From NCBI GenBank assembly GCA_020536535.1, contig JAHLWZ010000804.1, positions 1 to 64,000 of the forward strand: 64,000 nucleotides of DNA. The letters are read 5' to 3'. The notes beneath the pieces are model-generated. The model made no database searches and was not told the origin of the DNA. It was given only the letters and a program-made list of their open reading frames with translations. Position numbers and translations under genes: made by a program. This DNA comes from Pelomyxa schiedti (taxonomy: Eukaryota > Evosea > Pelobiontida > Pelomyxidae). Each line of letters begins with the position of its first letter. Within the stretch, counting starts at the first letter, position 1. Positions 51,851 to 62,510 of the stretch are shown piece after piece.

Positions 51851-53707
51851 TTAATGGCCACCAGAGGCAGTGGTTGATGTGGTGGTACTGGTGGCACCCT
51901 CTTCTGGGTGTTCTTTGGGCTTGAGTACAAGGTCCTTGCCTGTGATGCGGCGATACATGCTCATGACATCCTCAACAGTGGACTCAAAGTGAGTAGTGGC
52001 ATCATACGACTTGCTAATGAACACTCTGTCCGCGGTACCGTCAGCAAGGGGTACGTAACTATCGGTAACAGAGATGAACCTAATGGATTGTGAGCACCGT
52101 AATTTGAGAAAAGTTTGGCTTACTGTTCATCGATTGGGTTCAGGAGATTGAGACCAGGGGTGAGCTCAGCCTCTGGATTGGGGGTCTCAACGGAGGTGGC
52201 AACAATTGCAATCCAGCGCCCTTTGGGGCAAACAAAGTTTGCAGAAGACATGACACAAATGTAGATATCTGAGGGTGCGGGTGAGAGGCGTGTTTAATGT
52301 CGACAACCAAGATACCAGACTGCCTGCCAACTTGTTTCTGTGGGATAATAATCTGAGTTGATTCAGCATCCTCGGTATCCCTCACTGGATGAGAAAGAAT
52401 GCAAATGGCCCTGATGACCTGACCAACTTTCTTCACCTTGTCAGGGAAATAGGAAGGATCAGCAACGACGAATTTGCATCTTGCAATCTAGTCACGTCAG
52501 ATCAGGAAAAACCAACATTTCAGTTACCGGATTGGGTGGTTCGGTTGATTGAATGCCAACAATTTTGCCGGCTTCATAAATTGCAGGACCAATCGGTCCA
52601 TTGAGCATGTATGTTCCACCATAGATGGCGCTCAAGCTAGTAACGTTAGAGGGAATAAAACAAAGCTTTCATCTTACCGAGCAAAGCCCTGGGGAAGTTC
52701 ACCAAGACCGTAGAGTGGATAAAGGTATGGAGACTTGGAATAACGGGCAAGAGAAGAGAAGTACAACTTCACTTTCCTTACAGTCTCAACGGCTGGTTGA
52801 GTGAGGTACCTGAAAGAGGTTAGTCTTGACCGAATTCCTGCAATACTCACGAGTCATCACGATAAAGAGCGATAGCATGACCAACAAAGTCAATTGTGTC
52901 CGGTTCCAAAGAGAATTTGGCAAACAGTGCACTCATTGGCATGCGAGTAAGATCAGCGCCTGTACAAATGAGATTGGGAAGACTCAGGAAGAACAATACC
53001 GTCATGGGTCTTAGGGTCGTTTTCCTCGTAGTCGGAGATATATTGGAAGAATTTCTTGCAACGTCTCTTCTCAAAAGGTCCCATCAGCGGGGACTTCAGG
53101 GCCTCCATATCTGTGGCAGGAACCTTGTGAATCCTTCCACTCCTAGAAAAGGTCACAAGCATCCTCCCATAAGAACGTTTGTACCTGTAGACGTAACTTC
53201 CAGCAATTGATTTGAACTCCAAGTAGCGAGTAACATCAGTGTGAAGGAGCATCTGAACAAGAAGACCTAAATAACAGTTAGTACAAAACACAACTCGTAG
53301 ATAAAAAAAAAGACACCGTCAGCCATGATGAACCTGGGAACAAGTTAAACTAAAAAAAATGGCTCCCAACATACTTGGGGACAATATCGACGTTGTACTC
53401 TCGGTTTTGCCCAAGCGTGGCTGGGGGCTTGGCGCCGCCTTTGAATTGCTCAAACAGTTGATTGATGTTGAGAGACGCGCAAGCTCCACCATAGTACCCA
53501 TTTCTACCAGGAAGAAAAAGTCACACTAGGGCCACAACAACACAACGCAGCGAGTGTACGCGCCGAGAGGCAAAAAAAAAAAAACACGACAAAAAGGTCA
53601 CACCTGTCGAGGTGCAGCACCTTAAGGCCATCAACAGAAAGGAGACCGGAAAGAATACACTCTTTGAGGCCGGTGCCCATCACGATAGCGTCATACGTGT
53701 CCTCCAT
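51851..53707 (-). CDS. GDI: Rab GDP-dissociation inhibitor
   Basis: About nine exons. The start [21 protein letters not shown] is the classic GDI N-terminus (dinucleotide-fold relic). [91 protein letters not shown] and [15 protein letters not shown] follow in order. The C-terminus is [21 protein letters not shown] and a Ser/Thr tail. GDI extracts GDP-bound prenylated Rabs from membranes and delivers them again. All Rab-binding-platform regions seem present. GDI rather than Rab escort protein is supported by the length and the lack of a large insertion. Confidence 0.93.
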
Positions 53708-53940
53708 GGCGGATCTCTCCCTTCGGTTTTTTTTTGTTTTTTTTTCTTTCTGGTTGGTTTTTCAGTAAATAAAAAATAGCTTTTTCCTTGCCCCTTCAAA
53801 CACCATCTCGCTGGATTTTATTTCCCTCTTTAGAGCAGGCAACTAACGTCACTTGTCGGGCAGTTGCACCGTTTGAACTATCAGATCTACCGATGCCCTC
53901 GTTCTAACAAAACAGAAAAAAGTGTTTTCCTACTTTTCAC

Positions 53941-56009
53941 TTAGAGTAAAAACTCCTCGGGTTTTGTTGCCTCAGACCAAGGCACCTCAGTCGCAACTGA
54001 GGCAGCACCCTCGCCACCCTCGTAGTTGATCTGGTGAGATGCCTCCATTGTGAATCCCATAAACGGCGTTTTCAGCAGCAGCTCCACCTTGACCACGAAC
54101 TTCGCCGTGCCCTTGGTGCTGAGCTTCACCCCAAACGGCGGCTCGGTCTGTTTGACTTGGTCCTGGCCCCCGACCCACGGCGGCATCTTCCAAATGGCCT
54201 GGCGCACCACGTGGGCCGCATTCTCCCCGATGCTGATGTGCCACTGGTGGGTCACGCCGTCCGCAGCCACTGTGTGAGACTGCACAATCCTCAGGGGCCC
54301 CTCGATTGGCCTCGGCGGCGGTGGCATCTCAGGAGCCCGGTCGATCCCGTGCTTCCAGCAGACCGCCGGCTGATTGATCACGGGCAGGACATCAACGCCG
54401 CCAGCCAGGGCCGTATTGATCCACCACCGGCCCAGGACAAACGGCCTGAGATTGTTGAACGCGATGAGGTAGTCGCCGTCGGGGGTCTTGCCGGTGACCT
54501 TGCCGACCTTCCCATAATTGATGGCGCCGCGGTTGGCTATCGTCAGAACAGAGTCCTCGCGCAGGTTGAGCCTTAGCCTCATGGACTCGTCGTGGCTGCC
54601 GGTGGAATCGTACGGCACGTCGTAGACGTCGCCCTCTGGGCACGTGACTGCTGGGGGCTCGATGGGCCCTAGTCCCATAATTTCCGCAAGCAAGCGGAAT
54701 GCGTCGTCGAGCTTAGCCCATACTCTGACAGAGGCGCTTTCATCGAGGTGGGTCTGCTGCAGATTGATAATCACTGTTCCTTTGCCAAATTTGTGATGCG
54801 AGTATCGCTTGGCAACATTCGTGGGGACTCTGTCTGCATTCTGGGAAGATATTTTTGGGGTTTTGGATTTAAAAAAAAATTAGTTGTAAGGAAAACTTAG
54901 AAACCATTCCAGAGAGGGAGGTTCCAAGACATAGAACGAGGTCCGCTTTCCCCTCTGTTCTGAGCATCCATTCAAAGAGGTCATTCCGTAAATGTCCAGT
55001 GAACTGCACAACCGGGTTGGAGGGATCATACCAAGCTCCATGTATCTAAGAATCAGTTGGTCCTCTCTTTCATTTTTATTTCGGCCAAACCTCATTGACA
55101 TATTGCTGAGGAAATCCTGCTTTCTAACCAAAAAGGTGAGTACTGAAAAAAGGATAGAAAGGAATTACTTGAGGCAGTCCATCATGATTCTGTTGCAGGC
55201 TAAAAGCCTTAGTAGGCAAGGGTGAAAGTAAAGGAAGGTTCATACACACCACTCTTTGACTAACCCATTTTGCTGGAGTTTCGTCAAAACCAAATGGGCA
55301 TATCTTTGGGAATGAGTGATACAATTATCAATTGCTATACATACGTAGGTGGTGCATTAAGAGGATTGTTTGTAGTTCTGCTGCTTTTGGCAATTGTGTT
55401 TCCAGGATTAGTGGCATAGTCAGGAATCCTTTCAAATAGAATACTATTAAATGGCATCCTGTTAAGGCTTGGGTGTCACACCCACTGGACTTGCTCAAGC
55501 CAGCGCCGCAATATGCCACACAGAATTCGCTCGATTTGATAAGCTGCGCAACAACCTCCAGCTTTGCTCTCAACACTTCAGGCGTATCCAAGAACTCATG
55601 AGCCAACATCTTATTGCCTTGATCGATTCTTGTAGGCTCTGTGGAAGTTGTCACGCAAGTAGGGAATGCCCATCCCTTCCCTCTGCCAAGTAATCCATGT
55701 GCCTCTCTCTGTATTGAATTTTTTTTTAAAGAAATTAGAAGGGAGTTAGAGGCAGAAATTAGTTTTCAGGTTATGTCAAAATAGTCTGGCTACCTCGCGA
55801 TGGAAAACCGGAGTTGGATTGGTGACGTGTTTTCCCGTAAGACCACTGGTGACTACTGTTTCAGTGTGTGACAGAGTTCCCCGGTCGAAGTCGGAGACCT
55901 GGTCAGACACCGACCCACTGGAAGCAGCGTCCATCGGCGGAGGCGGAGGGGGCGGTGGAGGCGGCGGCGGCGTACTTGTGGGAGACGCAGTGTCGTCTGT
56001 GGCTGACAT
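53941..56009 (-). CDS. Sirtuin (Sir2) with C-terminal YEATS-like domain
   Basis: The start MSATDDTASPTST is followed by a run of 12 Pro. After an intron come HGLLGRGKGWAFPT and the Sir2 core: LIKSSEFCVAYCGAGLSKSSG, IPDYATNPGNTIAKSSRTTN, HLVLTKLQQNGLV, QQNHDGLP, GAWYDPSNPVVQFTGHLRND, ADLVLCLGTSLSGM, VIINLQQTHLD. A middle domain follows (LTIANRGAINYGKVGKVTGK, PFVLGRWWINTALAGG). The last 110 residues have THQWHISIGENAAHVVRQ, PPFGVKLSTKGTAKFVVKV and GFTMEASHQINYE, which fit a YEATS-like fold. An NAD-dependent deacylase plus an acyl-lysine reader is an attractive reading, but the YEATS part is inference. One intron is only 23 nt (55459-55481). Confidence 0.8.
55459..55481 (-). other. 23-nt intron in the sirtuin gene
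   Basis: On the minus strand the exon ends ...AAGTCCAGTGG, followed by GTGTGACACCC and TTAACAG, and then the next exon. Removing these 23 bases keeps the frame (SKSSG then MPFNSILFERIPDY). Without removal the frame stops within a few codons. Confidence 0.65.
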
Positions 56010-56284
56010 CGGTTAAGTTCCGAAGCTCTTCTTTGTCTTTTTTGGTTTGTTTTCCGGAAAACAAGAACCAAACAAGACCTGAGAAAAAGCAGAGAACACA
56101 CAGTCAGATAGGAGCACTAGCCAAACAAGAACCTCTCCGATGAACGCACCGTTTCGTTGGCACTGAGTTCTCTCCCTAGAAGTCCAGGTTTCCAGGACTA
56201 ACAATCACGAATATTTTCCTTCCAATAACAATTGTTGGTGGGGCTCTTATCTCCTTGTACGTGGTAGAGTTGTCATAGTCAACG

Positions 56285-56448
56285 ATGTCGGCGATTGATG
56301 CAAGCGAACGTGTGGCGCCTGAGGTCCGGATGAAAAAACGAGGGAGAGGACTCGCCGACGGCAACGACCTTGATGGAAGATACACTGGAAAGGGTACTTG
56401 TTATGTCTTATTTCTTTCTTTCTTTCTTGTTTTTCCCCCTTCTTTGTT

Positions 56449-56483
<35 letters not shown>

Positions 56484-57101
56484 CTTTTCTGGAGTTGTTA
56501 AATGTATTATAATAAGGTGGAGACTTTGAAGAAATTGAGCAAACGGGGGATAGTGGCCCAGGGAGGTCAATCGAGGGGTGGTTGGTGTTTGTAACCAATG
56601 TGAACGAGGTACCTATCCCTATCCCTTTTCCTTCTCCTTCTCACATTGCCCTTCTGTTTGCAACTTTTGTCCCTCATCACTAAAAGGAAGCTGCTGAAGA
56701 TGATCTCCATGACAAATTTGGCGAGTTTGGGGAAGTTCGCAACCTTACTCTTCCTCTGGATAGACGCACTGGTTTTGTGAAAGGATATTCATTGGTGGAG
56801 TACGAATCAAAGAAGGAAGCTGAAAACGCCATTAGGGTTTCTCTCAACTACACTTTCACACCCAAAACAATCACTCAACTGCCAACAAACTCTAAATTTT
56901 TTCCCCCACCAGGTAATGAACGGAACAATGTTCATGGGACAGCCACTTTATGTTGACTGGGCATTCCAGGCTGGTGCTTCTAGCAACAGGCGTGGCCGCG
57001 GTGGCTCCTCCGAGACATCCACCACAACAACCACTTCTAGCCACAGGCCCCGCCGTGATACATCCCTGTCACCTCAAGGCCGCCATAAGCGCAGATACTA
57101 A
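56285..57101 (+). CDS. RBM8A: Y14 / RBM8A exon-junction-complex protein
   Basis: Four exons. The N-terminus is basic and acidic ([16 protein letters not shown]). [15 protein letters not shown] then opens the RRM, with [44 protein letters not shown] and, after an intron, [18 protein letters not shown]. The Arg/Ser/Thr-rich tail ends [10 protein letters not shown]. These marks match Y14 throughout (RRTG..KGY.LVEYE; MGQP..VDW). Y14 binds Magoh in the exon-junction complex laid down by splicing, which fits this intron-dense genome. Introns lie at about 56394-56513 (with the long poly-T), 56609-56683 and 56851-56911. Confidence 0.93.
56447..56484 (+). repeat. Poly-T homopolymer in a Y14 intron
   Basis: A run of well over 30 T, interrupted once or twice, inside intron 1 of the Y14 gene. 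It is the longest homopolymer of the window and its exact length may be unreliable. Confidence 0.85.
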
Positions 57102-57568
57102 ATGCATCACACCCACAGCAACCCAACCATCACACTCTAAACTACACCCAACCACAGCAACAAAACCAGTCGATTCACCACCACCTCCATCAACCATCAA
57201 AGAACCCAAACAATCCACCACAATCCCGTTATTTTCCCTCTGACAGCAGGAACAAAACAAAGAGTGACGATTGGAGCCTCGTCGTGTTTTTTTACGCCCT
57301 AAGTGTCTAAGTTTAGACTGAGAGTCATTCCAACTCAAATGAAAAGAAAAAACCAACAAGGGAACGAAAAAAGGGCAAGAAAACAAAATAAATCAGGAAC
57401 CAACAACAAGCACATCCACAACCAGGTACCGCGACACACAACCAACAGCAAGACCCATAATGCATATGCATAACGCCGCACCAAACAATTCCGACCGCCA
57501 CCGCCGCATTGCCTAACGCGGGTTTTTTTTTTTTTTACCCCCTTCACTAACCAAACGCCACAGTAAGA
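57102..57568. other. Intergenic region Y14 to PRA1
   Basis: About 470 bp. The first part is C/A-rich (Pro/Thr/His-type readings on +) and is probably the Y14 3' untranslated region. The rest contains two T-runs and a palindrome-like TAATGCATATGCATAA at 57457-57472. No coding frame, tRNA or known RNA gene is recognised. Confidence 0.4.
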
Positions 57569-58320
57569 ATGGCAACAAAAGGAATGAAAATACGAACAGT
57601 CGGAGAGTTGGTGTCGTTCAGCGAGCCGAGAATGGGATTTCAGCTACCGTTGTTGGAGGACATCCTCGTAAGGCTGTACGGAAATGTGGAATATTTCTTG
57701 CTTGATTACATCCTCTTGTGGCTTGTACTGACCCTTTTCTTGAGGTGAGCAGTCATTTCCGCCCTCTTTTTTCCTTTTTTTTTTTTTTGTTCCTTCAGGG
57801 ATAAATCATTCTATGAAGCTGCACAGCACCCTCTTCCGCCAATTATAGCTGACTTAACATAACCATTTTAGTGCAAGCTAACTTTGGTACAGCACATGGT
57901 CACCTATGGGATTTATAATGATTTGTGCGATCGGTTTCCTGGGAATGGGATTGTTTGCTGGGCCTATGGCTCCCAAGATGTCCGGACTCATGAAATCATT
58001 TGCAATCACTTTCGGTATGTTGTGCTTGACTCTAGAAATCACTGACAACCGAGCGAAGGCGTAATGGGAATCATCTACTTTACTGGCACTGCTGGTTTCC
58101 TAATCCGTACTTTTACATTCACTGCCATAGGTAGTTGCTTTCTGTGTTTTTATCTTAATTTGTCATTTTCCCCTTGGTTCTTTTTGTCTAACACCAAATT
58201 TTAGTGTCCCTGGCACATGCTTTCATGCGAACCCCTGTAAAGGTTGCAGCCCCAGAAACAGCTGCTGCCCAACCACCCCCTGTGGACCCAACCACCTCAC
58301 CACTCACAAACAACTCTTGA
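57569..58320 (+). CDS. PRA1-family membrane protein (prenylated Rab acceptor)
   Basis: The ATG at 57569 begins MATKGMKIRTVGELVSFSEP. YGNVEYFLLDYILLWLVLTL is the conserved entry to the first membrane pair. After introns come WSPMGFIMICAIGFLGMG with GPMAPKM, FAITFGVMGIIYF and a last hydrophobic segment, then SLAHAFMRTPVKVAAPE, the typical PRA1 ending (AHA..R.P). The Pro/Thr/Asn tail ends at 58320. About five exons; the join after FLR (57746-57872) is the least sure. PRA1 proteins sit in Golgi and endosome membranes and bind prenylated Rabs, opposite in action to the Rab GDI encoded nearby. Confidence 0.8.
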
Positions 58321-58488
58321 TTTTTGGACTATTGCCCTTGTGTACCAGAACTTTGTTATTTACCATAACAAGAAAAAATCCATCAATTTGTTTTTTCGTA
58401 TGGCTTTGATTTTTTGTTAGTGTGCCAATAATAAGTTCAAATAGGTGCAGGGGCCAGTCAAGCAGCCAACTTCTTTCACCAGCTGTAA

Positions 58489-59110
58489 TTAGGCCAGTGA
58501 TATTTGGAAACACTTGTTGCTGGCAGACTGTTTCAAGATAGAGAGCCCGAGGCTTGCTAACCCTTCACATAGTGCTACACCATACACCAGGGCCTCCCCA
58601 TTGCGCTCTATGGGTACACCAACTTTTTTTGGTTGGCGGTGTTAGTGGGACAGTATTTTTTGTAAGGGAGACTTACTTTTCAAGTGCTTGATGCCGATTT
58701 GTTGGGACACTTCCATGACACTCTTAACTAGTACCGGCAGCAACCCGGTACTAAGTTCCTTCTTATTCATGGCTAAATTGAAAACGGCATTGGATCGACT
58801 GCACTTAATTATCCTGTTTATAAAGGTCAGTTGTGTGGGAGAAGAATAAAGAAAAACCTTGCATTGGCAATTATGGAACCACCTTCCACCACAATAATGG
58901 TGATGGAATCCAAAGGGTTTGCAAATAGTATTCTAACCATGCACTCGTGTGAAATGCGCTGCTCCAAAGTTGTAGCTGCATTAAGCGATACGAAAACACT
59001 TTCCTCCTCCAGTTGTGTTTGCCACGTTTTCCACATATGGTGGTTATCTGCTCTGTGTGGTGTTAGGCCTGTTAATTTGAGGTGCACAAGGTTACATACT
59101 GTAGAACTTT
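58489..59110 (-). CDS. Unrecognised small protein, spliced
   Basis: Exons in order on the minus strand: LKLTGLTPHRADNHHMWKTW through VRILFANPLDSITIIVVEGG and SIIANA; then IIKCSRSNAVFNLAMNKKEL through VMEVSQQIGIKHLK; then GVPIERNGEALVYGVALCEG ending SNKCFQISLA. The two introns (about 58803-58847 and 58624-58676) have good borders and keep the frame, so it is a real gene. The alternating hydrophobic strands and helices suggest a compact alpha/beta protein of about 170 residues. I do not recognise the family. No clear ATG opens the first exon, so there may be another exon near 59120-59170. Confidence 0.5.
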
Positions 59111-59179
59111 TACAAGAACTTGGTTACTTGAAACTTCGACTATTTTTGAATAGTCTAGTGAAAATAAAGATAACGCTGG

Positions 59180-62154
59180 CTAAGAATAATCAGTGTAAGG
59201 AAGAGGAATAACAACAGTTAGACACACAGGTACAGCCTTAGGAGTATTTCCCCAGATAACTACACGTGCATCAACAGCCATTATTCGTTCTGCTGAAGCT
59301 AATACAGGATTTATGTCACATTCCTGTGAACATAAAGAACTGGTCAAATACAACCAAGAGAAAAAATCAAGGTCATACCTTAATGAGAGGATGCCGAAGG
59401 AGCAGCTCCCCAAAGGAAACGAGAATTCCTGCTAGTTTATCAAGATCAATAGGTGCTTGCCCTCGGAACCCAGTGAGGGCGTGGTAAATTTTAGTCTAGA
59501 CAGTGTAAGAAGGGGTTGGGAGGCACGGGAAACCTGGCGCATTAGAATGAGAGCCAAATTGTGGTTAAGTGGAGGAAGAGTGACAGCCATATCTTTATAG
59601 ATCTCTACCATTTTCCCACCACAACCAAACGCAACTACGGGACCAAGCTGGCTATCACTAATCCCTAGAAATTATTAAAGAAGTCAAACGGGAGCCTGTA
59701 CCTCCGATTAAAAGTTCTTGACTGTTGGAGATATTTAACATAGGTTGCACTGTTACCCCCATAAAGTGCATTTCCCAATCCTTTGGATGGTATTTTTGCA
59801 GGTTCATCTAGGGAAAAAGGTTATTCTCGGCATTTCATCAAGTGAAACAACTTTGACAGTATTAAAAGCTGCTCGAACTTCAGCATCTGATTGGAGTGAC
59901 AGAATCACTCCTCCCACATCGGATTTGTGGGTGATAGTTTCAGATAGTAATTTTACGACAACCTTGCTTCAGGTCACTATGGAAAATGTGGATAGAATTG
60001 TACAGGGTATCCAATTTGGTTGGCAGCTACTACAGCCTCATCAGCAGAGGAAGCATTAAGTGTAGTGGATATGGGAATTCCATATGCAGATAGCACTTTC
60101 TTTGACTCTGATTCGGTGAGTATGCATCTACCCTTTTGGCTAACCTAAAAAATTTTGAGATCAAATAGGGTTGGTGGTATATTACTTCATTTAAAATTGC
60201 ATCCACAGCAGCTTGTGCAGTGGAGAAGTCGCCACTATCACATGGCTCGGGGAATTGATGTGCCTGGTTCAACATATCACGGTAGTTCCACAGGCTAAGT
60301 ATATTAGACTGAAGAAACGTGAGAACGTTTCAAAACCTGTCAACGATTGTGGCAGCTGTGTCACTTGCAGCAAAAACTGGGACACCATATTTCATCATGG
60401 CCTGACGTTTGGCAACGGCCCCAAGGCCAATTCCAATACCGCATTTCTGGGATTTCTGGACAAACTCGTACACATGAGACACTATATCCGCAGACGCTAA
60501 GGGACCAAGTAGCACCAAGGCAGTATGGATGTCCTTGCTACTGCTAATTGCATCAAGGCTCTGGCGGTAGCTTTCTCCTGTAGCGGCTGCGGTAAGATCT
60601 ATGGGATTGCTCTGGTTTCCTCGGTTGGTTTTACATCAGGAATAATGTGGGGCATACACGTGACCAATGCTTGGGAAGAACTCTGTCGAGGTTTTCAACA
60701 ACAGCTTCAGAAAGACTTGCGAGCTTCCCACCAGACTAAAACCAATTATCAACTAACTGCATTATGGTTGGGTGATAATACTTGTTCAAGTGCATCTGCA
60801 CATAACACGCCAGGACCCCCACCATCAGAAATAATAACGGCATTGGGTCCAGTGGGAATTGAACCAAAAGTAAGCATCATGACAGTCTAAAATAACAATC
60901 AGAATGAAGGAGAGGCTCTTCATGCAACTTCAAACATATCAGGAAGTGTATTGACTCGTAAGATTCCTGCCCTTCTAAATGCAGCATCCATAGCAACATC
61001 CGAACCAGCAACTGAACCCGTGTGTGACATTGCAGCTTTTGCTGCAGCCTTATTTCTTGAGGAAGAACAAATGATATTGTGCAACAAACCATGGTCCTGC
61101 CTGGTTTCAACAGAATAATTGGTTTTCGCAGTGAAACTTTCTTTGCCATTGCTAGAAAAGAGGGAGCATTTCCAATGGATTCCATATATATAGCAATAGA
61201 TTTGGTATGAGGGTCCTGCCAAAAATACTCAAGAATATCCGCCCTATTCAGATATTCGTATGAAGATTACTGAGACAGTTGAAGGGATGTAAGAACTTAC
61301 CACCCCATGTCAAGCATAGACCCCACTGACACCATACTACTAAAACCGACATTATGCTCATTGGCCCAATCAATCAGTGAAGCAATAATTGCCCCACTTT
61401 GACTAACAACAGCACAACTGCCCTAGCCAGTGTTAACATGGCAGTATAGAATTAGAATAGATACTGTCTTGCAGGTGGCAACTCCAAATGTAGTGTCAAG
61501 ATGGGTGTGAGAATTTATCAGCCCAAAACAATTGGGACCAATCATTCTGGTTCTGCCTTGAGCCCTTTTGAGATGTTTGTCGATCTCTTCTTCCAATGCC
61601 ACGCCTTCCGGTCCTATCTCCTTGAAGCCAGAAGGGAGTGCTATCACAGACTAGAGACACAAGTAAGAAATATTTTCAAACGAAAAGAAAATAAAGAGAA
61701 GGGCGGGTAAAGTACCTTCACACCAAGATCGACGCATTGCCGTACAACATCTGGAACGACAGGAGCCGCAGTAACAATCACCACAAGATCAGGAACGGCG
61801 GGCAATTTCATCAAAGCAGGAAAACAAGGTGTCCCCAGCACCTTATCTCGCCCAGGATTAACAGCCCAGACTGTTGCTCTCATTCCCTCCGACTACACGT
61901 ATCAATAAGTGCTTTGCCAATTAATCGATAGTACACGCCAAAAAAAAAAAAAAAGACCCAACAACCTTGCCACGCAATACGTTCGACGTGCACACTCGGC
62001 CAATGCCAGCGCGCTCCGTAGCACCAACGATGGCGATTGTGGACGGGTCGAAAAAAGACCACAGCGAGGGGTCGCCGTCCCCAGTGCAATCCACCTGGGC
62101 ACATGAGAAAACGCCAGAGTCTGTTACAGCCAGAGCCCCCTCGTAACGGTCCAT
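59180..62154 (-). CDS. ACD: Acetyl-CoA synthetase, ADP-forming (acetate-CoA ligase)
   Basis: Converts acetyl-CoA, ADP and phosphate to acetate, CoA and ATP. About 13 exons. The alpha part starts MDRYEGALAVTDSGVF. It has FFDPSTIAIVGATERAGIG (CoA-binding fold), VWAVNPGRDKVLGTPCFPAL, PDLVVIVTAAPVVPDVV, SGFKEIGPEG, GRTRMIGPNCFGLIN, SQSGAI, KPIILLKPGRT, and AAMSHTGSVAGSD, where the His is the phosphorylated residue. The beta (ATP-grasp) part has THKSDVGGVILSL, VTVQPML, LLIGGISDSQLGPVVAFGCGG and DINPVLAS. The single-chain order is as in Entamoeba and Giardia. The PFOR gene lies immediately upstream on the same strand. Confidence 0.9.
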
Positions 62155-62510
62155 ATCTGCTTCTCTCACTGCGGCGGTGGTACGTAGCAGAAATCTGGGT
62201 CTTTTTTTTCCTTTTCTCCTTCTTGAACCTTGGATCTGCTGTCCATAAAAAGACTATTGCTCTGTCAACACCTGACGAAATTCCATTCCTATTATCAACC
62301 AACCCCCATCTCTGGGGGAAAATCGATCGAACGATTCTGAGGAAAAGTGTAAGATCCGCGAACTCGACTCGTTCCCTAAAATCTGTGACAACAACACGCC
62401 GGAAGTCATGCGGTCAGGAAAAAGCCCTTGCACATCATCTCATCTAATGCTTTTGGGTTGTTCTTGTTGTGGCACCCTTTTTCTTGTTCTTTTCGTCTTT
62501 ATCATAGGAT
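62155..62510 (-). promoter_or_regulatory. Upstream region of ACD / downstream of PFOR
   Basis: About 355 bp between the PFOR stop and the ACD start, both on the minus strand. A plus-strand frame (62037-62447) ends with Ser/Thr/Lys-rich sequence but has no family match. I regard it as chance. The region should hold the ACD promoter. Confidence 0.35.

Noticed and set aside
62175-62447. Plus-strand frame between PFOR and ACD (TPDEIPFLLSTNPHLWGK)
   Set aside because: Looks mildly protein-like but has no start after a plausible promoter, no recognised domain, and sits in the ACD promoter region.
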